A DNA stretch of 64,000 bases from Actinomadura oligospora ATCC 43269 (GTDB lineage Bacteria; Actinomycetota; Actinomycetes; Streptosporangiales; Streptosporangiaceae), in contig NZ_JADG01000010.1 in assembly GCF_000518265.1 (NCBI RefSeq), forward strand, positions 186,001 to 250,000. Direction: 5' to 3'. The notes beneath the pieces are model-generated. The model ran no database searches. It was not told the origin of the DNA and saw only the letters and a list, made by a program, of their open reading frames with translations. This document shows, piece by piece, positions 1 through 7,679 of this stretch (position 1 is the first letter of the stretch; the number at the start of each line of letters is the position of its first letter). Position numbers and translations under genes: made by a program.

Positions 1-571
1 GCTCCTCGAACTCCGTCCAGTCGTCGGCCCAGTAGCCGCCCGGGAGGAACAGGCCGTCCAACTCGGGTCCCCGGCCGACCACCTGCCAGTGGCCGAGGAG
101 GCCGAGCCCGTCCTCGGGCTCGGCCCACTTCGCCGTGCGGTACTCGTCGTTCTCGACGGCCTCGGTGGGACGCGCCGTCAGGAACGCGCCGTCACCGATC
201 CGCTCGAGCTCCAGCAGCCGAACGGGCCCGCGCCATCGCAGCAGCGGGCCCGGCCCTCGCATGATCGAGGGCGCGCCCAGCTCGTCCATGAGCGCCGAGC
301 GGACGCGCAGGAAGAGCTCGTCGCCCTCTCCCACGCGGACGAGGACCCTGGTCTCGTGATGGTCCGCGCCACCGCGGAAGAAGAGCCCGTATGAGGTTCC
401 TGGACCGGCGTCGTAGTCCTCCGACCGCGACCCCCGCCCCTCGGCGGCGTCCTTCGGCCGCCAGCCGAGGTGGGCGGCGGCGCGGTCGAACGCCGGGTCG
501 TCCCATCCGGTCATGTCGAGCGTCGCGAAGCGGCGGACGAGGTCGCGTGCCTGGTCGTCGGTGGGGGCCAT
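1..571 (-). CDS. Hypothetical protein, 3' end beyond the window
   Basis: I read an open frame from an ATG at 569-571 back to base 1 with no stop, giving at least 190 residues, so the C-terminus lies outside the window. The protein begins MAPTDDQARDLVRRF, is acidic and rich in Trp, Asp and Glu, and has no signal peptide or membrane segment. It ends, as far as visible, in a Trp/Tyr-rich stretch (GGYWADDWTEFEE). It has the look of the small soluble actinomycete proteins often found near toxin or immunity genes, but I do not recognise the family. A TATAAG box lies 10 bases upstream of the ATG, which fits a very short leader. Codon use is typical of the window. Confidence 0.7.
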   Translation of the reverse strand, partial: MAPTDDQARDLVRRFATLDMTGWDDPAFDRAAAHLGWRPKDAAEGRGSRSEDYDAGPGTSYGLFFRGGADHHETRVLVRVGEGDELFLRVRSALMDELGAPSIMRGPGPLLRWRGPVRLLELERIGDGAFLTARPTEAVENDEYRTAKWAEPEDGLGLLGHWQVVGRGPELDGLFLPGGYWADDWTEFEE

Positions 572-618
572 GGCGGATGATCTTATAGATCCCGTCATGC
601 CGGATATCCGGCGAGAGG

Positions 619-2709
619 TCAGAGCAGGTCGCGGACGCGGTCGGCGAACTCCTCCGGCGTGGCGACCGGGACGCCGAGCCCCTCGGCCTTCGCCTTCTTC
701 GACCCCGCCTTCTCCCCGGCGACCAGCAGGGACGTGCGCGCCGACACCGACGAGGACGACTTCCCGCCCGCCCGTTCGATGAGCTCGTTCATCTCGTTGC
801 GGGACAGTTCGGCGAGCGCGCCCGTCATCGCTCCCGTGACGACCACGGTCATGCCCGCGAGCGGCAGCGCGGGCCCCTCGTCCTCCGTTTCTTCCTCGGT
901 GCCAGGGGCGAGCGCCCCCGGCTCGGTCATGGTCAGCCCGGCCGCGACCAGCTTGTCGACCAGCGGCGCGAGGTCGGTGAGCTCGGCGACGATGACCGGG
1001 GCCTTCTCCGGGCCGATCCCGTCGACCTCGGTGAACGCCTCGGCGTCCGCGGCGCGGATGGCGTCCATCGTGGCGAAGTGCCGCGCGATGCGCCGGGACA
1101 TCGACCGTCCGGTGCCGCGGACGCCCAGCGCGCAGAACACCTTGTTCAACGGCTTGGCCTTGGCGGCCTCGATCGCGGCGAGCAGGTTGGTCGTGCTGGT
1201 CTCGCCCATCCGCTCCAGCCCGAGGAGCTGTTCGCGCTCCAGGGTGAACAGGTCGGCGAAGTCGGTGACGTGCCCGGCGTCGACCAGTTGGTCGATGATC
1301 TTCTCGCCCAGGCCCTCGATGTCGAGGGTGTCGCGTCCGACGGCGTACCGGATCGAGGCGACCGCGTGGCAGGCCCGCCCGCGGACGCACCGCCACCGCT
1401 CCTGCGAGGAGTCGATCGCGTCACCGCAGCGCGGGCACACCTCGGGGATCTCGATCGCCGTCTCCTCGCCCGTCCGGAGCTGGACGACGGGCGCCTCCAC
1501 GCGCGGGATCACGTCGCCCGCGCGGTACACCGTCACGCTGTCGCCGAGCATCAGCCCGCGGCGCGCGATGTCGGCGGCGTTGTGCAGCGTCGCGTAGGTG
1601 ATGGTCACGCCGTCGACCTCGACCGGCTCCAGCACCGCGCGCGGCGCGATGATGCCGGTGCGGCCGACGTTCCACTCCACGCCCACCAGCTTGGTGATCT
1701 TCTCGGCGGCGGGCAGCTTGTAGGCGATCGCCCAGCGCGGCGCGCGGGACGAGAACCCGGCCCGCCGCTGGTCGGCCGCGTTGTCGGCCTTGACGACGAT
1801 GCCGTCGATGCCGAACTCCAGGTCGGCGCGGGCCTCGGCGATCTGCTCGACCCGCGCCTGGACGGCCTCCAGCGCGTCCGCGGTGGACGCGGCGACGGGC
1901 GTGCCCGAGGTCGTCTGCACGCCCCAGGACTCCACCAGCGCCATGACCTCGCTGTGCGCCAGCTCCGGAAGCCGCTCGGCGAGGTCGCCCGTCGTCCCCG
2001 CGCCGAACCCGGCCTCGCCCGGCAGGAGCAGCGCCCCGTAACCGAAGAACGTCATCTCCACCGAATATGGACGATCCTGGGCGCGCAGCGACCCGGCGGC
2101 GGCGCTGCGCGGGTTGGCGAACGGCGTCCCACCGGCCGCGACGCGCTTCTCGGTGGCGTCCGTGAACTGCGCGTTCGTCATCAGGATCTCGCCGCGGATC
2201 TCCACCGTGACCGGCTCGGCCAGCTCGCGCGGCAACCCGAGCACGCTGCCGATGCCGTGCGACACGTCCTCCCCGGCCGTCCCGTCTCCACGCGTCACCA
2301 ACTGGACGAGACGGCCGTCCACGTACCGCGCCGAGATGGCCAGGCCGTCCAGCTTCGGCTCGACGCTCCAGCGCTCGACGGGGCCGTCCAGACGCCGCTC
2401 CAGGCCCGCCGCCCACGTGGCCAGCTCCTCGGCGCCGAACACGTTGTCCAGTGACAGCATCGGCACCGTGTGCGGCACGTCCCCGACCACCGCGCCACCG
2501 GCGACCTTGCCGGTCGGCGAGTCGGCCCGCACCAGTTCCGGATGCTCGGCCTCGTAGGCGGCGATGCCCCGCACCAGGCGGTCGTAGTCGTCGTCGTCCA
2601 GCGTGGACGTGCCGTCGCCGTAGTACGCGGACGCCGCGTCCAGGGCGGTCTGGACGGCCGCGGTGTAGGCGGCCTCGTCGGAGATCTCAGTGATCGCAGC
2701 AGAAGTCAC
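619..2709 (-). CDS. ligA: NAD-dependent DNA ligase LigA
   Basis: LigA seals nicks in duplex DNA during replication and repair, using NAD+ to adenylate its active-site lysine. The 696-residue length fits the family. In order I see the adenylation domain with KLDG (Lys119), the OB-fold with WNVGRTG and AGDVIPRV, a four-cysteine zinc finger starting CPRCG near residue 423, helix-hairpin-helix repeats (GLGEKI, GIGPEKAP), and a C-terminal BRCT domain from about residue 614. The GTG start at 2709 has GGGAAG upstream. The usual actinobacterial ligA neighbours gatC/gatA are absent. The OB-fold motif reads GIIAPRA where many LigA proteins have an AITPVA-type sequence, so a second LigA copy elsewhere in the genome is possible. 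Confidence 0.96.
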   Translation of the reverse strand: MTSAAITEISDEAAYTAAVQTALDAASAYYGDGTSTLDDDDYDRLVRGIAAYEAEHPELVRADSPTGKVAGGAVVGDVPHTVPMLSLDNVFGAEELATWAAGLERRLDGPVERWSVEPKLDGLAISARYVDGRLVQLVTRGDGTAGEDVSHGIGSVLGLPRELAEPVTVEIRGEILMTNAQFTDATEKRVAAGGTPFANPRSAAAGSLRAQDRPYSVEMTFFGYGALLLPGEAGFGAGTTGDLAERLPELAHSEVMALVESWGVQTTSGTPVAASTADALEAVQARVEQIAEARADLEFGIDGIVVKADNAADQRRAGFSSRAPRWAIAYKLPAAEKITKLVGVEWNVGRTGIIAPRAVLEPVEVDGVTITYATLHNAADIARRGLMLGDSVTVYRAGDVIPRVEAPVVQLRTGEETAIEIPEVCPRCGDAIDSSQERWRCVRGRACHAVASIRYAVGRDTLDIEGLGEKIIDQLVDAGHVTDFADLFTLEREQLLGLERMGETSTTNLLAAIEAAKAKPLNKVFCALGVRGTGRSMSRRIARHFATMDAIRAADAEAFTEVDGIGPEKAPVIVAELTDLAPLVDKLVAAGLTMTEPGALAPGTEEETEDEGPALPLAGMTVVVTGAMTGALAELSRNEMNELIERAGGKSSSSVSARTSLLVAGEKAGSKKAKAEGLGVPVATPEEFADRVRDLL

Positions 2710-2776
2710 GAGAACATCTTCCCGGCCCCCACCGACACTTTCCCCTGGCCCGGGGCCATGTCCCGGGCCGTGTCCG

Positions 2777-3424
2777 TCACCGGCCAGAGGTGCTGCCGAC
2801 GCCCAGCGAGATCCCGCCCGCCGAGACGTCGACGCGCGCCTCGGCCAGGGACGCGGACCAGGCGACGACGAGCGGCGAGCCCTCCAGGGCGGGGCCGACG
2901 CCGAGGCAGTCCATGCCCGCGGCGCGCGCGGCCTCGGCGCCGGCCACCGCGTCCTCGACGACGAGGCAGCGTTCCGGCGGACGGCCCATGAGGCGGGCCG
3001 CCAGCCGGTACCCGGTGGGGTCGGGCTTCCCCACGGCCACGTCGTCGGCGGCGACGAGCACGCCCGGGACGGGCAGCCCGGACGCGCGGAGCCGCGCGGT
3101 CGCCACGGCGCGCGTCCCGGAGGTCACGATCGCCCACATCCTCGGCGTGAGCGTCCCCAGCAGGCGGGCGGCCCCGGGCGCGGCCCGGACCCCCGCCGTG
3201 TCGGTCTCCTCCCGGGCGACGATGAGCGCCGCCTCCGCCTCGGCGTCCAGACGCGGAGCGAGCAGCCGGATCAGGTCGACGTCGCGCCGCCCGTGGGACA
3301 GCGCCACCGCGCGATCACCGTCGATCCCGTTGGCCGCCGCCCAGTCACGCAGGATCCGCTCGATCGTCCCGAGCGAGTCGGCCAGCACGCCGTCCAGGTC
3401 GAACAGCACCACCTCGTAGTCCAT
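2777..3424 (-). CDS. HAD-superfamily phosphatase (beta-phosphoglucomutase-like)
   Basis: This is a 215-residue haloacid dehalogenase-fold hydrolase that probably dephosphorylates a small phosphorylated metabolite in the cytoplasm. Motif I is FDLDGVLADS at residues 8-17 with the nucleophilic and acid/base aspartates. Motif II is VTSGTR near residue 100, the motif III lysine is in VGKPDP, and motif IV is VVEDAVAG. A helical cap lies between motifs I and II, as in the sugar-phosphatase and phosphoglycolate phosphatase subfamily. It is divergent from the XRE-cupin gene, and the 44 bp between them hold a palindromic operator candidate, so the two are probably co-regulated. The substrate cannot be read from sequence. 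Confidence 0.88.
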   Translation of the reverse strand: MDYEVVLFDLDGVLADSLGTIERILRDWAAANGIDGDRAVALSHGRRDVDLIRLLAPRLDAEAEAALIVAREETDTAGVRAAPGAARLLGTLTPRMWAIVTSGTRAVATARLRASGLPVPGVLVAADDVAVGKPDPTGYRLAARLMGRPPERCLVVEDAVAGAEAARAAGMDCLGVGPALEGSPLVVAWSASLAEARVDVSAGGISLGVGSTSGR

Positions 3425-3429
3425 GCCGA

Positions 3430-3449
3430 TGACACTATGATGAGTGTCA
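3430..3449. promoter_or_regulatory. Operator candidate between HAD phosphatase and XRE-cupin genes
   Basis: A perfect inverted repeat TGACACT-N6-AGTGTCA occupies the 44-bp divergent intergenic space. A partial second copy (GCACTAT and TGTCA at 3453-3466) follows, with TGTCA repeated 17 bp downstream of the first. The position, flush against both start codons, fits autorepression by the XRE protein. Confidence 0.6.
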
Positions 3450-3468
3450 ATAGCACTATATTGTCACC

Positions 3469-4104
3469 ATGGACATCGTGGACGAGGTCGGCCGCACCGT
3501 CGCCGCCAACCTCCGCGCGGCCCGCGCGCACCGAGGCTGGCGGCTGGACGACCTGGCCGAGGCCAGCGGCGTCAGCCGTGGCATGATCCACCGCATCGAG
3601 GCCGCCCGCACCCATCCCAGCGTCGCGACCCTCGCCAAGCTCTCCGCCGCGCTCGGCGTCCCCATCAGCGAGCTGGTCGAGATCCCCGCCCAGCTCGGCG
3701 CCCCCGCTCCCCGCGCGGGCGCGCGTGTCAGCCGGTTCGGCCGCAGCACGGCGGCGCTGCTGTACTCCGACGGCAGGCAGGAGCTGTGGACCCACACCCT
3801 GCGCCCCGGCCACCCGATCCACGACACCGGGCATCCTCCCGGCACCCGCGAACTCCTCCACGTCACCGAGGGGACGCTCGAGGTGGACGTCGGCGGCGCG
3901 GTCTTCACCGTCCCGGCGGGCGACGGCCTGATGGTGCGCGGCGACCGTCCGCACAGCTACCGCAACCCGGCCGGCGACCAGGGGCCGGACGCCTTCTACA
4001 CCGTCGTCATGCTCTACGCCGAGGCCCCCGACCCCCGCTTTCCCGTCCACCGGCGGGCTCCATCCGGTCGTCCAGAAGTCCCTGGAAACGCGGGCACGTC
4101 ATGA
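3469..4104 (+). CDS. XRE-family regulator with C-terminal cupin domain
   Basis: This 211-residue two-domain regulator has an XRE helix-turn-helix at about residues 10-65 (GWRLDDLAEASGVSRGMIHRIE) joined to a C-terminal cupin at about residues 100-180 (ELLHVTEGTLEVDVGG, followed by a His-containing RGDRPHSYRN strand). Proteins of this design bind DNA through the HTH and usually sense a small molecule or metal through the cupin. The divergent HAD phosphatase is the obvious target, through the palindrome in the shared spacer. The 3' end overlaps the convergent MerR gene by 98 bp, so one of the two C-termini may be shorter in practice. The ligand is unknown. Confidence 0.9.
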   Translation: MDIVDEVGRTVAANLRAARAHRGWRLDDLAEASGVSRGMIHRIEAARTHPSVATLAKLSAALGVPISELVEIPAQLGAPAPRAGARVSRFGRSTAALLYSDGRQELWTHTLRPGHPIHDTGHPPGTRELLHVTEGTLEVDVGGAVFTVPAGDGLMVRGDRPHSYRNPAGDQGPDAFYTVVMLYAEAPDPRFPVHRRAPSGRPEVPGNAGTS

Positions 4105-4426
4105 TGTCGTCGTGGGGGCAGTCGCCGTCGAGCAGGTCAAGGGCCGCCTGCGCCCGCGCGATCCGCTCCAGCAGCCTCTCGCGGTGCCGCTCGGTCACCT
4201 CGCGGCGGGACGTCGCGGACCGGGCGGCCAGCATCGTCCGGATGTCCGCGAGTTCGAAGCCCGCCTCCTTCGAGATCAGGATCGCCGCCACCCGGTGCAG
4301 GTCCGCGTCGGAGTAGCGGCGGCGGTCGCCCGCGCGGGCCGGCTTCAGGAGTCCCTCCGCCTCCCAGTACCGCAGCACGTGCGTCGGCAGCCCGAACCGG
4401 GCCGCCACCTCGCCGATTGACTTCAT
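4007..4426 (-). CDS. MerR-family transcriptional regulator
   Basis: This is a MerR regulator of 139 residues from the ATG at 4426. That start is chosen because the family N-terminus MKSIGEVAARFGLPTHVLRYW begins there, although the frame stays open further upstream. The winged HTH covers about residues 1-70 (YWEAEGLLKPAR, RRYSDADL). It is followed by the dimerisation coiled coil and a short effector tail (DCPHDDIMTCPRF) with two cysteines that could bind a metal or respond to redox. Its start codon lies inside the promoter of the divergent methyltransferase gene, the arrangement expected for a MerR activator and its target. The 3' end overlaps the convergent XRE gene. Confidence 0.88.
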   Translation of the reverse strand: MKSIGEVAARFGLPTHVLRYWEAEGLLKPARAGDRRRYSDADLHRVAAILISKEAGFELADIRTMLAARSATSRREVTERHRERLLERIARAQAALDLLDGDCPHDDIMTCPRFQGLLDDRMEPAGGRESGGRGPRRRA

Positions 4427-4447
4427 GTCGACATTAAGTCGCACAAT
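4417..4447 (+). promoter_or_regulatory. MerR-type promoter (19-bp spacer) for the methyltransferase gene
   Basis: A -35 box TTGACT (4417-4422) and a -10 box CACAAT (4442-4447) are separated by 19 bp, the abnormally long spacer typical of MerR-controlled promoters. The spacer carries the dyad TGTCGAC-ATTAA-GTCGCACA. Transcription would begin at about 4454-4455, which is the ATG of the methyltransferase, so the message may be leaderless. Confidence 0.65.
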
Positions 4448-4454
4448 CTCGGGC

Positions 4455-5141
4455 ATGTCCACGATGCTCACGCTCCTTGACGCCTTCGACGACCTGCCTC
4501 AGTCCCGCAAGCTGCGCGAACGTTCCTATGAAGCCCTCGGTGACACCGTCGTCGACGTCGGCTGCGGCGCCGGACGCGCCGTCGGTGAACTCGCCGCCCG
4601 AGGCGCGCGGGCCATCGGCGTCGACCTGGATCCCGCCATGCTGGAGGTCGCCGCCGAGCGCTGGCCGACGGCCGAGTTCCACGTCGCCGACGCCACCGAC
4701 CTGCCCCTCGAGGACGGCTCGGTCACCGGATACCGTGCCGACAAGCTCCTGCACGCCCTCGCCGAACCCGAACGGGCCGTCGCCGAGGCCCGCCGCGTCC
4801 TGGCCGTGAACGGCCGTGCCGTCCTCCTCGGCCAGGACTGGGACACGTTCCTGATCGACTCCGACGACCCCGAGCTCGTCCGGACGCTCGTCCACGCCCG
4901 CGCGGACCGCCTGCCCCACCCGCGGGTCGCCCGCCGGTACCGGAACCTCCTCCTCGACCACGGCTTCACCGACGTCACCGTGGAGGTGCACACGTTCGTC
5001 TGGACGGACCCCGCCATCCTGCCGCTGCTCGCCAACCTCGGAGAGGGCCCCTGGCTCGACGAGCAGGCCGAGAGGGGACGCGACGACCGCCTGTTCGTCG
5101 CCCTCCCGATCTTCCTGGCCTCCGGCACCCGCCTCCCTTGA
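4455..5141 (+). CDS. Class I SAM-dependent methyltransferase
   Basis: This 228-residue cytoplasmic methyltransferase has the SAM-binding motif I VVDVGCGAGRAVGEL near residue 32, an acidic residue at the end of beta-2 (GVDLDPAML), and motif II/III regions (ADATDLPLEDGSV, RRVLAVNGRAVLL). The fold is that of the UbiE/arsenite methyltransferase group, and the substrate is not evident. I prefer the ATG at 4455 to one at 4425 because the MerR-type promoter places the transcript start at 4455. The gene is divergent from the MerR regulator that probably controls it. Confidence 0.87.
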   Translation: MSTMLTLLDAFDDLPQSRKLRERSYEALGDTVVDVGCGAGRAVGELAARGARAIGVDLDPAMLEVAAERWPTAEFHVADATDLPLEDGSVTGYRADKLLHALAEPERAVAEARRVLAVNGRAVLLGQDWDTFLIDSDDPELVRTLVHARADRLPHPRVARRYRNLLLDHGFTDVTVEVHTFVWTDPAILPLLANLGEGPWLDEQAERGRDDRLFVALPIFLASGTRLP

Positions 5142-5157
5142 CCGTCCCCTCAATGAC

Positions 5158-5171
5158 ACTGTGCTCACAGT
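5158..5171. promoter_or_regulatory. Inverted repeat upstream of the mobilisation genes
   Basis: ACTGTG-CT-CACAGT is a perfect 6-bp-arm inverted repeat in the 165-bp leader of the mobC-relaxase pair, in a locally AT-richer stretch (TTGTTGACTATAAGC follows). It could be part of an oriT or a repressor site for the pair. There is no nic-site consensus I can match. Confidence 0.35.
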
Positions 5172-5306
5172 TGTTGACTATAAGCAATGGCTGGGTGAAC
5201 ATGGAGCGCAGAGCGCGCCGCTTCATCTCTGTGCGCGTCATCCATGGCCAGGCTCACAGGAAGGAAGTCCAGATGATCAGTCCCTCTCTGATGACGGAGT
5301 TCCTTC

Positions 5307-5741
5307 ATGAGCGAGCACGGTGCGTCGAAGCACGAGCGGGCGCCGAAGAGGCGGCCCGGCACTGACCGGAACCGGCGCGGACTCCGGTCGCCGCGGCGGA
5401 GCAAGAGGCTCAACATCACGCTGTCCGAGCCGGAGTCCGAGATCATCCGGGACGGCTCGTCCCGCTCGAACCTGTCCATGGCCGCCTTCGTCGCGCGGGC
5501 GGCGTTGGCGGAGGCGAGAGGGGCCCGGGACCCCGCCCACGCCGAGCTGCGCGCCGCGCTGAGTGAGCTGATGCGCGTCGGTGAGCGGGTCCGGCGCTTG
5601 GCGGAGGCCCTCGACCGGGCGTCCACGGCACCGCGTTCGGACGGTCCGGCGCAGTGGCCCGGCTCCTGCGCACGGTCGTGTGCCCGCCTGGTGGACCGGC
5701 TCGACCGGCTCGCCGAAGAGATCTGCCGTCGCCTGCCATGA
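5307..5741 (+). CDS. MobC-like relaxosome accessory protein
   Basis: This 144-residue basic protein has a charged N-terminal tail, then a ribbon-helix-helix-like segment (SKRLNITLSEPESEIIRDGS, then SNLSMAAFVARAALAEARG), followed by a C-terminal helix rich in Arg/Leu heptads. That layout is typical of MobC-type plasmid mobilisation proteins, which bind oriT and help the relaxase nick. GACGGAG lies 7-10 bp before the ATG. It sits 22 bp upstream of a relaxase gene and is almost certainly co-transcribed with it. Confidence 0.75.
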   Translation: MSEHGASKHERAPKRRPGTDRNRRGLRSPRRSKRLNITLSEPESEIIRDGSSRSNLSMAAFVARAALAEARGARDPAHAELRAALSELMRVGERVRRLAEALDRASTAPRSDGPAQWPGSCARSCARLVDRLDRLAEEICRRLP

Positions 5742-5763
5742 CGACGCGGACGGAGCGGGCGGC

Positions 5764-7590
5764 GTGATCGGCAAACTCCGGCGGGGCACGCACGTGGAAG
5801 GGCTCCTGCGGTACCTGTTCGGTCCGGATGCCGAGGGCGAACCCCGCGACGCGCACATCGTCGCGGGGTTCCGCGCGCCCGCCGAGCTCGAGCCGGGATG
5901 GCGGACGGACGGCCGCCGTGACCTGCGCCGGCTCGGCACGCTGCTCAACCAGCCGGTGAAGGTGCTGGGGGAGCGGAACTACCGGAAGCCCGTCTGGCAC
6001 CTGTCTCTGCGCGCCGCACCCGAGGATCCCGTCCTGACCGACGCGCAGTGGGCCCGGATCGCGCGCCGCATGATGGACCGGGTCGGGCTCGCGCCGCTGG
6101 GCGATCCGGACGCCGTCCGCTGGGTGGCCGTCCGGCACGCCGTCGACCACGTCCACGTGGTCGCCACGCTCGCCTGTGTCGACGGGCTCCGGCCGGACGT
6201 CTGGAAGAGCGCCCGCCTGGTCCGGGACGGCTGCCGGGCGGTGGAGGACGAGCTGGGGCTGCGGTGGTCCGCCCCGATCGACCGGACGGCCGCCCCCGCC
6301 CCCACCCGCGGTGAGATGGAGAAGGCCCGACGTGAAGGCCGTACGGAACACCCCCGCGCGACGTTGCGCCGTCACGTCCAGGAGGCCGCCGCCATCGCGC
6401 GGACGGAACACGAGTTCTTCGAGCTGCTGCGCGAGGCCGGGGTGCTGGTGCGGTACCGGCACAGCAGGGAGTCCCCGGAACAGGTGATCGGGTACGCGGT
6501 CGCGTTGCCGGACCACCGGACCGCCACCGGACCGGCGGTCTGGTACGGCGGCGCCAAGCTGGCCGCCGATCTGACCTTGCCCAAGCTCCGTGCCCGCTGG
6601 CCCACGCTCGTCCCGCCGGTGTCCGGACGGGATCTGAACGCGCTGACCGTCCGCGCCTACCTGCGGGCCACCATCCGCCGAGCCGCCAGGGGAAGCCGGG
6701 ACGGTGGCGAGTTCCTCGCCGGTCTGCGTGCCGCGGGCGTCGTCGTCCAGGCGACGCGCAGCGACGTCGATCCGGCTCAGATCACTCGGTACGCAGTCAC
6801 CCTCCCCGGCCATCACGACGCCCAAGGACGGCCCGCGTGGCACTCCGGGGACGACCTCGCCGCCGACCTGTCCTGGACCGGGCTGTGCCGGGCCTGGAAC
6901 CGGGGCCTCCCAGCCCCGTCACCGGCCGCCGAACCGTCGGACGACGAATGCCGTGCGATCCACCAGGACGCCGTTCGCGCGGTCGCGTTCGCCGCGGCCG
7001 AGGTTCGGGGCCACTGCGTCACCGGCTCCCAGGCCGCTCGCGACGTCTGCTGGGCCACGGCCGACCTGCTCCACTCCGCCGCACTCGCGACCGGAGACCG
7101 CCACCTCGGTCGCACCGCCGACGCCTACGACCGTGCGGCCCGTCCGCCCCACGGTCGCATCCCCGGCCCCACGGTCGGAGGTGACCGGCTGCGCGGTATG
7201 GCCCGCGTCCTGGCCATCACCTCAGCAGGCGAGGGTCCCGGCCCCCGCCCCGGCCCCCGCCCCGGCCCCCGCCCCGGCCCTCAGATCCTCGTCGCGCTGG
7301 CGTCCGCGCTTCAGGCCCTCGTCGACGCCATCCGCGACTTCTACCACCGCACCCGTCAGCGGGCTCAGGTCGCCGCCGCGACCACGGCGTCCCGGCACCT
7401 CGCCGCGGTCGCCCGGGGCCGGTCCGCGTGGCCCGTGTCCGGCGGCGACGAGCAGCGCACCGCCGCGCAGGTGGCGATGGCGGACCATCCCCACCCGTGG
7501 ACGGCTCCGCCCCTCGGTGTTCCCCAGGCTCCGCCCCCAGGACGACACGCAACGCAGCCGCCCCGGCGTTCCCCAGGCCGCCGTGGCTGA
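5764..7590 (+). CDS. Relaxase / mobilisation nuclease (HUH type)
   Basis: This relaxase of about 608 residues would nick and covalently bind one DNA strand to start conjugal transfer. I start it at the GTG at 5764 because the actinobacterial relaxase N-terminus (IGKLRRGTHVEGLLRYLFGP) begins there and a GGAG precedes it. The HUH metal-binding motif is DHVHVV (His129, His131), with a further conserved His near residue 80. Two homologous modules of about 65 residues follow (EFFELLREAGVLVRYRHS and EFLAGLRAAGVVVQATRS), each ending in a GYAV/RYAV strand. The tail has a Pro-Gly-Pro-Arg repeat encoded by a 12-bp DNA repeat. There is no coupling protein, integrase or secretion gene nearby, so this is an isolated mobilisation module or the remnant of a larger element. 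Confidence 0.85.
   Translation: MIGKLRRGTHVEGLLRYLFGPDAEGEPRDAHIVAGFRAPAELEPGWRTDGRRDLRRLGTLLNQPVKVLGERNYRKPVWHLSLRAAPEDPVLTDAQWARIARRMMDRVGLAPLGDPDAVRWVAVRHAVDHVHVVATLACVDGLRPDVWKSARLVRDGCRAVEDELGLRWSAPIDRTAAPAPTRGEMEKARREGRTEHPRATLRRHVQEAAAIARTEHEFFELLREAGVLVRYRHSRESPEQVIGYAVALPDHRTATGPAVWYGGAKLAADLTLPKLRARWPTLVPPVSGRDLNALTVRAYLRATIRRAARGSRDGGEFLAGLRAAGVVVQATRSDVDPAQITRYAVTLPGHHDAQGRPAWHSGDDLAADLSWTGLCRAWNRGLPAPSPAAEPSDDECRAIHQDAVRAVAFAAAEVRGHCVTGSQAARDVCWATADLLHSAALATGDRHLGRTADAYDRAARPPHGRIPGPTVGGDRLRGMARVLAITSAGEGPGPRPGPRPGPRPGPQILVALASALQALVDAIRDFYHRTRQRAQVAAATTASRHLAAVARGRSAWPVSGGDEQRTAAQVAMADHPHPWTAPPLGVPQAPPPGRHATQPPRRSPGRRG
7237..7284 (+). repeat. 12-bp tandem repeat inside the relaxase gene
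   Basis: CCCGGCCCCCGC is repeated three times with a diverged fourth copy, encoding a PGPR repeat in the linker before the last helical part of the relaxase. Because 12 is a multiple of three, changes in copy number would stay in frame. Confidence 0.85.
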
Positions 7591-7679
7591 GCGGGCCCGG
7601 CCCGACGAGTGCCCGAACCCGCTTGTTCGCCGCTTCCGATGCTTGAGCCGACCGGCCACCGAGTCGGGCGATGCCGGGG

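Noticed and set aside
1421..2416. Long open frame within ligA
   Set aside because: It is a shifted-frame shadow of ligA on the same strand, with an Arg/Gly/Ala-only composition.
5273..5365. 30-residue ORF with AGGAAGG before its ATG
   Set aside because: It overlaps the start of the MobC-like gene and has no recognisable composition; it could be a leader peptide but nothing supports it beyond the ribosome-binding site.
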